A DNA stretch of 8,347 nt from Bifidobacterium breve (GTDB taxonomy: Bacteria; Actinomycetota; Acidimicrobiia; IMCC26256; PALSA-555), in NCBI GenBank assembly GCA_945889545.1, contig CAMDCC010000119.1, positions 1 through 8,347 of the forward strand. The letters are read 5' to 3'. The notes beneath the pieces are model-generated. The model was not told the origin of the DNA, did not search any database, and was given only the letters and a program-made list of their open reading frames with translations. Of the stretch, positions 1 through 5,705 are shown one piece after another. The translations under genes were made by a program, and so were the position numbers. How positions within the stretch are numbered: the first letter of the stretch is position 1; every line of letters begins with the position of its first letter.

Positions 1-1
1 C

Positions 2-148
2 ACCGAAGCGATCGACGAGTGGACCTCGCACTGGAACGACAACCCCCGCCCGTTCGTCTGGCACACACCCGCAAAGAAGATCATCACCAAAGTCCGACGA
101 GGACGCGCCGCCCTCACCCACCAGACCAAATCCGCGACGGACCACTAG
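2..148 (+). CDS. IS630-family transposase, C-terminal fragment (truncated by window edge)
   Basis: The frame starting at base 2 is open to a TAG at 146-148 and gives the last 48 residues of a protein. The stretch WNDNPRPFVWHTPAKKII (residues 11-28 of the fragment) closely resembles the C-terminal end of IS630-family (Tc1/mariner-like DDE) transposases, where a W-N-x-N-P-x-P-F-x-W block is typical. The DDE catalytic residues lie upstream, outside the window, so intactness cannot be judged. The tail after this block is basic and ends in a normal stop. It sits 65 bases before tRNA-Trp, so an insertion sequence borders the essential cluster. The family call rests on this short block only. Confidence 0.72.
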   Translation, partial: TEAIDEWTSHWNDNPRPFVWHTPAKKIITKVRRGRAALTHQTKSATDH

Positions 149-166
149 CCCTCCCGTTTCTTCCCT

Positions 167-196
167 TTGGGAAGCCGGGGTCGGGTCAACTAGCCT
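167..196 (+). promoter_or_regulatory. Candidate sigma70-type promoter for tRNA-Trp/secE
   Basis: TTGGGA (167-172) and TAGCCT (191-196) are separated by 18 nt and would start transcription near 203, about 11 nt before the mature tRNA end. Both hexamers match the consensus only partly. The -35 overlaps a small hairpin (CTTCCC 160-165 with GGGAAG 169-174, loop TTT) that has no U-tract after it. The rest of the 149-213 gap shows no gene. This may also be the right end of the insertion sequence, but the other end is outside the window. Confidence 0.35.
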
Positions 197-213
197 TGAC
201 CTCCGCACGCCGG

Positions 214-286
214 AGGGCAGTAGCTCAACTGGTAGAGCTCCGGTCTCCAAAACCGGCGGTTGGGGGTTCGAGTCCCTCCTGCCCTG
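214..286 (+). tRNA. tRNA-Trp (anticodon CCA)
   Basis: A complete cloverleaf can be drawn by hand. The acceptor stem AGGGCAG (214-220) pairs with CTGCCCT (279-285), with discriminator G286. The D stem is GCTC (223-226) with GAGC (235-238). The anticodon stem CCGGT (240-244) pairs with ACCGG (252-256) around the loop CTCCAAA, placing anticodon CCA at 247-249. The T arm GGGGG (262-266) pairs with CCCTC (274-278) around TTCGAGT, with one G-U pair. The 3' CCA is not encoded. The gene decodes UGG. Its position just upstream of secE is the usual actinobacterial arrangement, and the 35-nt gap suggests shared transcription. Confidence 0.97.
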
Positions 287-321
287 CTCATCAGCCACAT
301 CGACAGCACCGAGGAAGTTGC

Positions 322-609
322 GTGAACCGACAGACCAAGCGCTTGATGCAGCGCCAGGGCGCCGACAAACCGGGCGCGCCCGATCGCCGGCCCGTACCTG
401 GGGCTCGCGATCAGATGAAGCGCGAGCGCACCGGTCCGCGCCAGTACCTGCGTGAGGTCCGCGCCGAGCTCAAGAAGGTCGCGTGGCCGAACCGCAAGGA
501 GATCATCAATTCCACGGTTGTGGTGCTCATCGCGATCGTGTTCATGACCACGCTGATCTTCGGCTTTGACTACGGGTCGTCGCAGCTCGTCCTCTTCCTC
601 TTCGACTGA
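322..609 (+). CDS. secE: Preprotein translocase subunit SecE
   Basis: SecE is the small clamp subunit of the SecYEG channel that exports unfolded proteins across the cytoplasmic membrane. The 95-residue product has a basic, Pro-rich N-terminus, then the conserved amphipathic segment around residues 42-60 (YLREVRAELKKVAWPNRKE). A single membrane helix follows at about 63-82. This one-helix form is the usual one outside enterobacteria. The GTG start at 322 is chosen because GAGGAAG at 311-317 gives a good ribosome binding site about 5-7 nt upstream. An in-frame ATG at 346 has no such site. The reading frame is open far upstream through the tRNA, but that cannot be coding. nusG starts 2 nt after the stop. 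Confidence 0.95.
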   Translation: MNRQTKRLMQRQGADKPGAPDRRPVPGARDQMKRERTGPRQYLREVRAELKKVAWPNRKEIINSTVVVLIAIVFMTTLIFGFDYGSSQLVLFLFD

Positions 610-611
610 TC

Positions 612-1523
612 ATGACAACCAACTTCACTGACCAGACGACAGATCAGGCCACAGACCAAACCATGGAGCCAACCGTCGACGCCGACGCACCGGACACCGA
701 TACGCCCGAAGTCGGCACGCCGGAACTCGACGCGCCGGAACTCGACGCGCCGGAACTCGACGCGCCCGATGTCGAAGAACGTGTCGGCGCGCTGCTCGAG
801 ACCGCGCGGGGAGATCACCTCATCAAGGAAGCTGAAGCCGTGACGCAGACCATCGAGACCGAGGCATCGAGCGTGGCGCTCGACGCGTCTGCCGAGCTCG
901 TCGATGTCGTCGATGTTGAGAGCGACGGTGACGGTGAGGACGCCCCAGCAGCCGTCGAGCTGAGCCCCTACGACCGGCCCGGCGATTGGTACGTCGTGCA
1001 CACGTACGCCGGGTACGAGAACAAGGTGAAGTCGAACCTCGCGAACCGCATCCGGTCGATGCACGTCGAAGAGCGCATCTTCGAGGTCATCATCCCGATG
1101 GAGGATGTGATCGAGTTCAAGGGCGGTCAACGCCGCGTCGTCCAGAAGAAGGTGTTCCCGGGCTACCTGCTCGTGCGCATGGATCTCGACGACGACTCCT
1201 GGTACGTGGTGCGCAACACGCCTGGTGTTACCGGCTTCGTGGGTCCGAGTGGCTCCAAGCCCACGCCGCTGTCGCGCAAGGAGGTCGAGGACATCCTCGG
1301 CGTCGAGAAGCCCGATGGCGGCCCGGTCGTGGAGAAGAAGGTGCGACCACGGTTCGAGTTCGAAGAGGGCGAGCAGGTGCGCGTGGTCACTGGCCCGTTC
1401 GCCGACTTCAACGGCGCGATCTCCGAGATCGACGTCGACCGTTCGAAGCTCAAGGTTCTCGTGAACATCTTCGGACGAGAGACCCCGGTCGAGCTCGAGT
1501 TCGGCCAAGTCGCGAAGCTCTAG
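612..1523 (+). CDS. nusG: Transcription termination/antitermination factor NusG with long acidic N-terminal extension
   Basis: NusG binds the RNA polymerase clamp and modulates pausing, Rho-dependent termination and coupling to ribosomes. At 303 residues it is far longer than the E. coli protein (about 180). Residues 1-120 are an acidic, low-complexity extension. The NGN domain begins near residue 124 (GDWYVVHTYAGYENKV) and includes the VFPGYLLVRM strand at 181-190. The C-terminal KOW domain covers about 248-303 (GEQVRVVTGPFADFNG). The extension contains TDQ repeats at its start and three perfect PELDA repeats (residues 37-51). Long N-terminal extensions are known in actinobacterial NusG; their role is not settled. 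ATG 612 lies 2 nt after the secE stop and has no clear Shine-Dalgarno, suggesting translational coupling. An in-frame ATG at 663 is an alternative start that would still keep most of the extension. Confidence 0.96.
   Translation: MTTNFTDQTTDQATDQTMEPTVDADAPDTDTPEVGTPELDAPELDAPELDAPDVEERVGALLETARGDHLIKEAEAVTQTIETEASSVALDASAELVDVVDVESDGDGEDAPAAVELSPYDRPGDWYVVHTYAGYENKVKSNLANRIRSMHVEERIFEVIIPMEDVIEFKGGQRRVVQKKVFPGYLLVRMDLDDDSWYVVRNTPGVTGFVGPSGSKPTPLSRKEVEDILGVEKPDGGPVVEKKVRPRFEFEEGEQVRVVTGPFADFNGAISEIDVDRSKLKVLVNIFGRETPVELEFGQVAKL
718..766 (+). repeat. 15-bp in-frame tandem repeat in nusG (PELDA x3)
   Basis: The unit CGGAACTCGACGCGC occurs three times without mismatch (721-735, 736-750, 751-765); the exact periodicity spans 718-766. 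Preceding and following 15-mers are degenerate versions (PEVGT before, PDVEE after), so the array probably once grew from a five-residue unit. Because the unit is a multiple of three, copy-number change would not break the frame. Confidence 0.95.
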
Positions 1524-1630
1524 CGGCACAGGCGGAACGAGCGTCAGCGAGTGGAGCACGCGGAGCGAACGAAGCGGATGGAGCGAAACGAAGTGAGTGG
1601 AAGTAGCGAAGTGGAAGCGGAGCAATAGAG
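1524..1630 (+). repeat. Purine-rich degenerate repeat spacer upstream of rplK
   Basis: The gap between nusG and rplK is strongly purine-biased on the + strand, with very few T residues. It is built of related words such as GGAGCGAACGAAGCGGA, GGAGCGAAACGAAGTGAG and AGCGAAGTGGAAGCGGAGC. It holds no convincing ORF, promoter or terminator hairpin, and the purine bias predicts little RNA structure. Its final GGAG (1619-1622) lies 8 nt from the rplK ATG and is the likely Shine-Dalgarno. The GAAGCGGAGC at 1614-1623 recurs twice in the rpoB leader (5709-5718 and 5743-5752). Confidence 0.7.
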
Positions 1631-2059
1631 ATGGCAAAGAAGAAGCTGGCCGCGACGGTCAAGATCCAGATCCCCGCGGGCCAGGCCACCCCGGCACCGC
1701 CGGTGGGTACGGCGCTTGGGCCGCACGGCATCAACATCATGGACTTCTGCAAGGCGTACAACAGCGCGACCGAGAACCAGCGCGGCTTGGTGATCCCGGC
1801 CGAGATCTCGATCTACGAGGACCGCTCGTTCACGTTCGTGACCAAGACGCCGCCCACCCCGTTCCTGCTGCGGCAGGCCGCCGGCGTGGAGAAGGGCGCG
1901 CAGAACGTGCGTACCGAGAAGGTGGGCGCGGTCACCAAAGACCAGGTTCGCAAGATCGCCGAGACGAAGATGCCCGACCTGAACGCGGTCGACATGGACG
2001 GCGCGATGGCCCAGGTCGAAGGCACGGCCCGGTCGATGGGCATTGAGGTGAAGGGCTGA
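1631..2059 (+). CDS. rplK: Large-subunit ribosomal protein L11
   Basis: L11 binds 23S rRNA in the GTPase-associated centre, contacts elongation factors and is needed for the RelA stringent response. The 142-residue length is that of the family. The N-terminal domain has the Pro-rich thiostrepton-contact segment (residues 20-36, TPAPPVGTALGPHGINI). The C-terminal rRNA-binding domain carries the signature around 109-131 (IAETKMPDLNAVDMDGAM). ATG 1631 is supported by GGAG at 1619-1622. The stop overlaps the rplA start by one base (TGATG), so the two are translationally coupled. Nothing is missing from the product. Confidence 0.98.
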   Translation: MAKKKLAATVKIQIPAGQATPAPPVGTALGPHGINIMDFCKAYNSATENQRGLVIPAEISIYEDRSFTFVTKTPPTPFLLRQAAGVEKGAQNVRTEKVGAVTKDQVRKIAETKMPDLNAVDMDGAMAQVEGTARSMGIEVKG

Positions 2060-2781
2060 TGACGAAGCACAGCAAGGCGTATGTCGACGCGGCGAAGCAG
2101 TTCGATCCGGAGCGCCTCCACGCGCCGTCGGAAGCGTTCGAGCTCGTGAAGGGCACGGCCAAGAAGAAGTTCGACGAGACCGTGGATGTTGCGTTCCGCC
2201 TCGGGGTCGACCCCCGCAAGGCCGATCAGATGATCCGGGGCACGGTGTCGCTTCCGAACGGCACCGGCAAGACGTCGCGCGTCCTGGTGTTCGCGGCTGG
2301 CGATGCAGCACGCGAAGCCGAGGCGGCTGGTGCCGACTTCGTGGGCACCGACGACCTCATCAAGCGGATCGAAGGTGGCTTCCTCGACTTCGACGTGACG
2401 ATCGCCACGCCCGATCTCATGGCGCAGGTCGGCAAGCTCGGTCGTTCCCTCGGTCCTCGTGGCCTCATGCCGAACCCGAAGACAGGAACGGTCACCAATG
2501 ACGTCGGCAAGGTGGTCGGCGAGTTCAAGGCCGGCAAGGTGGAGTACCGCACCGACCGGTACGGCAACGTGCACGTGCCGGTGGGCAAGGTGAGCTTTGA
2601 TGCTCGGGCGCTGCTCGAGAACTACCACGCGGTGCTCGACGAGATCCTGCGAGCCAAGCCCGCGGCGTCGAAGGGCAAGTACGTGCAGTCGTCGGTGGCG
2701 TCCACCACGATGGGCCCCGGCGTGAAGCTCGATCCCGCCTACACCAAGATCGACGAGCCAGCGAAGGGCGCCACCAACTAG
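2059..2781 (+). CDS. rplA: Large-subunit ribosomal protein L1
   Basis: L1 forms the mobile stalk by the E site and helps release deacylated tRNA. In many bacteria it also represses its own rplK-rplA mRNA. The 240-residue product has the usual two-domain arrangement. The family signature is at 131-145 (LGPRGLMPNPKTGTV), and the conserved return to domain I is at about 180-225. ATG 2059 shares its A with the rplK stop. GAGGTGAAGGG at 2045-2055, inside rplK, is the ribosome binding site. Transcription may continue past its stop into the rplJ leader, as no terminator is seen immediately after it. Confidence 0.98.
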   Translation: MTKHSKAYVDAAKQFDPERLHAPSEAFELVKGTAKKKFDETVDVAFRLGVDPRKADQMIRGTVSLPNGTGKTSRVLVFAAGDAAREAEAAGADFVGTDDLIKRIEGGFLDFDVTIATPDLMAQVGKLGRSLGPRGLMPNPKTGTVTNDVGKVVGEFKAGKVEYRTDRYGNVHVPVGKVSFDARALLENYHAVLDEILRAKPAASKGKYVQSSVASTTMGPGVKLDPAYTKIDEPAKGATN

Positions 2782-2954
2782 TCTCACTGTTCACACAACC
2801 AATCGTTGCCACAGACCTTCGGTCTGCTCCGAGTGATCGGACAGGTAATGGGCCCCGCTCCTCGGAGCAACGGACCCGCCGAACGAGGTGACTCCCGAAC
2901 CACGGAGTGCCCTTGCGTGTCTGAGGCACTCCGTTCTTTCGTTCGGGAGCAGGA
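2782..2954 (+). promoter_or_regulatory. rplJ leader: L10-leader-like autoregulatory RNA
   Basis: This 173-base untranslated region is highly structured. Hairpin 1 is CAGACC (2812-2817) with GGTCTG (2821-2826). Stem 2 is GCTCCGAG (2826-2833) with CTCGGAGC (2861-2868), enclosing a 27-nt loop containing GGACAGGTAATGGGCCCC. Stem 3 is ACGGAGTGCC (2902-2911) with GGCACTCCGT (2925-2934). An outer stem, CTCCCGAAC (2892-2900) with GTTCGGGAG (2941-2949), encloses stem 3 and covers the GGGAG Shine-Dalgarno (2945-2949) of rplJ. By position and layout it matches the ribosomal protein L10 leader family, where L10 or L10-(L12)4 binds the mRNA to limit stalk synthesis. Pairings are seen in the sequence; ligand and mechanism are inferred. 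No convincing promoter was found inside it. Confidence 0.75.
2902..2943 (+). terminator. Candidate intrinsic terminator/attenuator in rplJ leader
   Basis: A perfect 10-bp GC-rich stem (2902-2911 with 2925-2934, 13-nt loop) is followed by the pyrimidine-rich tract TTCTTTCGTT (2934-2943). The tract is interrupted by C and G, so termination would probably be partial, which suits an attenuator between rplA and rplJ. The outer stem 2892-2900/2941-2949 stacks directly around it and uses part of the tract. Confidence 0.55.
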
Positions 2955-3653
2955 ATGCCAAGACCTGAGAAGACCGCGGTAGTCGACGAGATCCGTACCA
3001 AGCTCGACGCCTCCGACGCGGCGGTCCTCACCGAGTACCGAGGGCTCACGGTCACTCAGCTCGCCGAGCTCCGCGGCGCACTGCGGCCGTCGGGCACCGA
3101 GTACAAGGTCTTCAAGAACTCGCTGGCCCGACGCGCCGTCGAGGCCGCGGGGCTCACCGAGCTGACTCCGCTGCTCGAGGGACCGGTCGCGATCGCTTTC
3201 GTGCACGGCGACGCCGTCGTGGCCGCGAAGGCCCTCCGCGATTTCGGGCGCGCCAACCCCGCCCTCATCCTGAAGGGCGGCCTGCTCGGACCCCGGGTGT
3301 TGACCGGCACCGAGGTCGAGTTGCTGGCCGACATCGAGCCCCGCGACGTGCTGCTGGCCCGACTCGCCGGTGGGTTCCAGGCGCCGCTCGTCAAGGCGGC
3401 TGGTCTGTTCCAGGCGTTCACTCGCAACTTTGCCTACGGGGTGAAGGCGTACATGGATCAGCGGATCGCGGGTGGCGAAGCTCTGGAAGTCGCTCCAGCC
3501 GAGCCGGAGCCGACGCCCGAAGCGCCCGCCGAGAAAGCCGCAGAAGCGGCTGACGAAACACCGATCGAAGCGGCTGAGGAAGCTGCAGTCGAAGCGGCCG
3601 ATTCATCAACCGAAACCCCGGCCACCGAATCCGAAAGCAATGAGGAGAATTGA
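2955..3653 (+). CDS. rplJ: Large-subunit ribosomal protein L10 with acidic C-terminal extension
   Basis: L10 is the base of the ribosomal stalk: its N-terminal domain binds 23S rRNA and L11's region, and its C-terminal helix carries L7/L12 dimers. Residues 1-135 hold the globular domain, including TEYRGLTV at 26-33 and YKVFKNSLARRA at 50-61. Residues 140-172 form the L12-binding helix region. Usual length is about 165-180; this protein has 232. The surplus, residues 176-232, is rich in Ala, Glu, Pro and Thr with almost no basic residues. Three degenerate 8-residue repeats begin at 197, 205 and 213. ATG 2955 is served by GGGAG at 2945-2949, which the leader stem can mask. rplL starts immediately after the stop. 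Confidence 0.96.
   Translation: MPRPEKTAVVDEIRTKLDASDAAVLTEYRGLTVTQLAELRGALRPSGTEYKVFKNSLARRAVEAAGLTELTPLLEGPVAIAFVHGDAVVAAKALRDFGRANPALILKGGLLGPRVLTGTEVELLADIEPRDVLLARLAGGFQAPLVKAAGLFQAFTRNFAYGVKAYMDQRIAGGEALEVAPAEPEPTPEAPAEKAAEAADETPIEAAEEAAVEAADSSTETPATESESNEEN
3543..3614 (+). repeat. Degenerate 24-bp tandem repeat in the rplJ tail
   Basis: GAAGCGGCTGA at 3543 and 3567 and GAAGCGGCCGA at 3591 recur at exactly 24-base spacing. They encode the octads EAADETPI, EAAEEAAV and EAADSSTE (residues 197-220). The first 9-11 bases of each unit are conserved and the rest has diverged, which fits old in-frame duplication or shared selection for Glu-Ala codons. Confidence 0.7.
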
Positions 3654-3655
3654 AA

Positions 3656-4045
3656 ATGGCCACCATGAGCACCACTGATCTGCTGGACGTCTTCAAGAAC
3701 ATGACCGTTCTCGAGTTGAACGAGTTCCTGAAGGCATTCGAGGAAGAGTTCGGCGTTACTGCCGCGGCGCCGGTTGCTGTCGCGGCCGCTGCCGGTTCCG
3801 GTGGTGGCGGCGAGGCTGCCGCCGCTGAGGAGCAGGACGAGTTCGACGTGATCCTGACCGCCGCGGGCGACAAGAAGATCCAGGTCATCAAGGAAGTCCG
3901 TTCGCTCACCACGCTCGGTCTCAAGGAAGCCAAGGACCTGGTGGACAGCGCACCCAAGCCCGTCCTCGAGAAGGTCGCCAAGGAAGAGGCCGAGAAGGCC
4001 AAGGCGCAGCTCGAAGCGGCCGGCGCGACCGTCGAGGTGAAGTAA
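3656..4045 (+). CDS. rplL: Large-subunit ribosomal protein L7/L12
   Basis: L7/L12 is the multicopy stalk protein that recruits and stimulates IF2, EF-Tu, EF-G and release factors. The 129-residue product has an N-terminal dimerisation/L10-binding domain (about 1-35), an Ala/Gly-rich flexible hinge (about 36-62), and the C-terminal factor-binding domain. The latter begins at EFDVILTAAGDKKIQVIKEV and contains the conserved GLKEAKDLVDSAPKPV. ATG 3656 is preferred because AGGAG at 3643-3647 lies 8 nt upstream. A TTG at 3650 overlaps the rplJ stop and is too close, and ATG 3665 is too far. No terminator follows; the next gene starts 19 bases later. Confidence 0.98.
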   Translation: MATMSTTDLLDVFKNMTVLELNEFLKAFEEEFGVTAAAPVAVAAAAGSGGGGEAAAAEEQDEFDVILTAAGDKKIQVIKEVRSLTTLGLKEAKDLVDSAPKPVLEKVAKEEAEKAKAQLEAAGATVEVK

Positions 4046-4064
4046 CCAGGGAGAATCTTGCGGC

Positions 4065-5546
4065 GTGGGCTCTCTTCGACGATGCGTCGCAGCCGCGGCG
4101 GCGCTGGCGGTGGTGGTGTCCACGATCGCCACGCCGGCTTCGGCCTCGACCGGTACGAAGAAGCCGGAGCCGCCGCCCAAGCACTGGGACCCGCGCGTGA
4201 AGAAGATCGCGGCATTCGTCGAGCGGGATCGCGGCTTGGAGTTCGAGCATCCGATTCGCGTCGACTTCCTCACCGACGAGGCGTTCCGGCGCAAGGTCCG
4301 CACCGACGAGGACGACGTGACGGCTGCCGACCGAAAGGATGCCGCGCAGTCGGCCGGTCAGCTCCATGCGTTGGCGCTCATCGGCGCTGATGTCGACCTG
4401 ATCGGGGCAAGCAGCGACCTCGACGAGTTTTCGATCGTCGGGTACTTCGACACCGAACTCGAGGTCATGGTCATCCGGGGCAAGGACCTGACCGATGTGG
4501 AGGTGCGAGTCACCGTCGCCCACGAGCTGGTGCACGCACTCCAGGACCAGCACTACAACCTCGACAAGCTCTACAACACCACCGAGACGAGCGGCGAGGC
4601 CTTCGCGCTCGACGTGCTCATCGAGGGTGATGCCAGCTTGATCGAGATCGACTACATCTCGACGCTCTCGAACAAGCAGCAAGACGAGTACTACGGCGAA
4701 GGCGCAAGCGCCGATGAGAACGCGGAGGATGCTCCCGGAGACGCCCCGCTGCCCGAGGGTGGGCCCGTTGCGCTCGACCTGTTCTCCTCCGTGCCGTACG
4801 TGTTGGGACCCTCGTTCGTCTACCTGCTCAGCTCGATCGACGGTCGCGAGCTCGATCGGGCGTTCGAGGATCCGCCGGTCACCGACGAGGACATCATGGA
4901 TCCGGTCGCCTGGGCCGACCACAAGCGTCCCGATCGGGTCGCGGCGCCCAAGCTCACAGTCGGCGAGTCGAAGGCCGGCCCCCCAGACGAGTTCGGCGCC
5001 TTCACGCTGTATCTCATGCTCGCCGCGCGCACTGATGTGAAGACCGCGCTGCGAGCCGCGACCGGGTGGGGTGGCGATCGGTACCGCGGATTCGAGCGTG
5101 ATGGCCGCCAGTGCATTCGCGCGGCGTTCGTCGGCGATACGGGCCGCGATACCGACGAGATCGAAGCGGCCCTCGGTGAGTGGGCCGCCACGCTGCCACC
5201 CGGCATGGCGACGGTCAGCCGCGGCGGCGGCGTGGTCGAGTTGACCTCCTGCGAGGACGACACGGTCGAAGCGCCCGAGGCCGCCGCGCTCGAGGAGGCG
5301 GTGTACACCACGCTCGACCTGCGGATCACCCTCGCCGCCGACTTCGTGGGAGGCTTCGATGCCTCGGTGAAGGCAGCCCGGTGCAGCGCCGACCGGTTCG
5401 TCACTGATCCCGCCCTCGTCCCCATCGTGGAGCGCATCTATTACGAGGGCGTGGATGTCGAGGACCTCGCAGAAGCCGAGCAGAAGACCTTCTACACACG
5501 GTCGGGCCGCCACTTCCAGGCCTGCGGTGTCCCCATCGACGGTTGA
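4065..5546 (+). CDS. Putative secreted zinc metallopeptidase-like protein (HExxH, gluzincin-type pattern)
   Basis: The 493-residue product starts with a Sec-type signal peptide: two Arg at 5-6, a hydrophobic core at about 8-22, and a likely cut after ASA (residue 27). No further membrane helix is apparent, so it is probably exported and released. Residues 150-165 contain HELVH (153-157), the HExxH zinc motif, followed by ALQDQHYNL. Glu187 in LIEGDA, 30 residues on, could be the third zinc ligand, as in gluzincins. GWGGDRY at 334-340 is another conserved-looking block. Four Cys (350, 396, 440, 487) in the mature part may form disulfides. The GTG start at 4065 follows AGGGAGA (4048-4054). The exact family, activity and substrate are unknown to me; it could be a catalytically inert homologue. 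Its close spacing after rplL with no terminator suggests read-through from the rplJL operon. Confidence 0.85.
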   Translation: MGSLRRCVAAAAALAVVVSTIATPASASTGTKKPEPPPKHWDPRVKKIAAFVERDRGLEFEHPIRVDFLTDEAFRRKVRTDEDDVTAADRKDAAQSAGQLHALALIGADVDLIGASSDLDEFSIVGYFDTELEVMVIRGKDLTDVEVRVTVAHELVHALQDQHYNLDKLYNTTETSGEAFALDVLIEGDASLIEIDYISTLSNKQQDEYYGEGASADENAEDAPGDAPLPEGGPVALDLFSSVPYVLGPSFVYLLSSIDGRELDRAFEDPPVTDEDIMDPVAWADHKRPDRVAAPKLTVGESKAGPPDEFGAFTLYLMLAARTDVKTALRAATGWGGDRYRGFERDGRQCIRAAFVGDTGRDTDEIEAALGEWAATLPPGMATVSRGGGVVELTSCEDDTVEAPEAAALEEAVYTTLDLRITLAADFVGGFDASVKAARCSADRFVTDPALVPIVERIYYEGVDVEDLAEAEQKTFYTRSGRHFQACGVPIDG

Positions 5547-5661
5547 GGACGCAGCCAGGCGGGAGCCCGCGGCGCTCGCCAGGGAGCGAACGGTCCGTGG
5601 GCACCAAAGTGCAGGACGCAGGAGCTCGGCCAGTGAGCGACCGAGACAAGGAGGACCATCC
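5547..5661. other. Intergenic region upstream of rpoB promoter P1
   Basis: No gene is supported here. Small GC-rich inverted repeats occur: GCGGG 5559-5563 with CCCGC 5566-5570, CGCTC 5573-5577 with GAGCG 5584-5588, and CTCGG 5625-5629 with CCGAG 5641-5645. None is followed by a U-tract, so I cannot name a terminator for the metallopeptidase gene. GAGCGAACG at 5584-5592 echoes the purine-rich spacer before rplK. CAAGGA (5647-5652) and TCCTTG (5659-5664) form a perfect 6-6-6 inverted repeat that runs into the -35 box of P1. Confidence 0.5.
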
Positions 5662-5690
5662 TTGACCCGGGTGACCTCCCGTCCTAGGGT
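5662..5690 (+). promoter_or_regulatory. Candidate rpoB promoter P1 (sigma70-like)
   Basis: TTGACC (5662-5667) and TAGGGT (5685-5690) are separated by exactly 17 nt. The -35 matches five of six consensus bases, and the -10 has the TA.. .T pattern common in high-GC actinobacteria. The predicted start near 5697 would give a leader of about 220 nt containing the direct repeats and hairpins described below. It is the best-scoring promoter by eye in the window. Confidence 0.65.
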
Positions 5691-5705
5691 TCCGGACTCA
5701 TAGGA

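Noticed and set aside
144..195. Direct repeat ACTAGCC at 144-150 and 189-195 as an insertion target duplication
   Set aside because: Seven bases is near chance, the first copy includes the transposase stop codon, and IS630 elements duplicate only TA.
19..321. Upstream extension of the secE reading frame through tRNA-Trp
   Set aside because: It would cross a complete tRNA gene and a transposase end in another frame; GTG 322 has a proper ribosome binding site and gives the normal SecE length.
570..1637. 355-codon open frame on the minus strand over nusG
   Set aside because: It mirrors the high-GC codon phase of nusG, is low-complexity and His/Arg/Leu/Asp rich, and resembles no family I know. 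It is a shadow of the real gene.
3921..5513. 530-codon open frame on the minus strand over rplL and the metallopeptidase gene
   Set aside because: It is antisense to two genes with clear protein signatures and ribosome sites, and its composition is typical of a high-GC antisense shadow.
5547..5645. Terminator after the metallopeptidase gene
   Set aside because: Several short GC-rich inverted repeats exist but none has a following U-tract, so no intrinsic terminator is supported.
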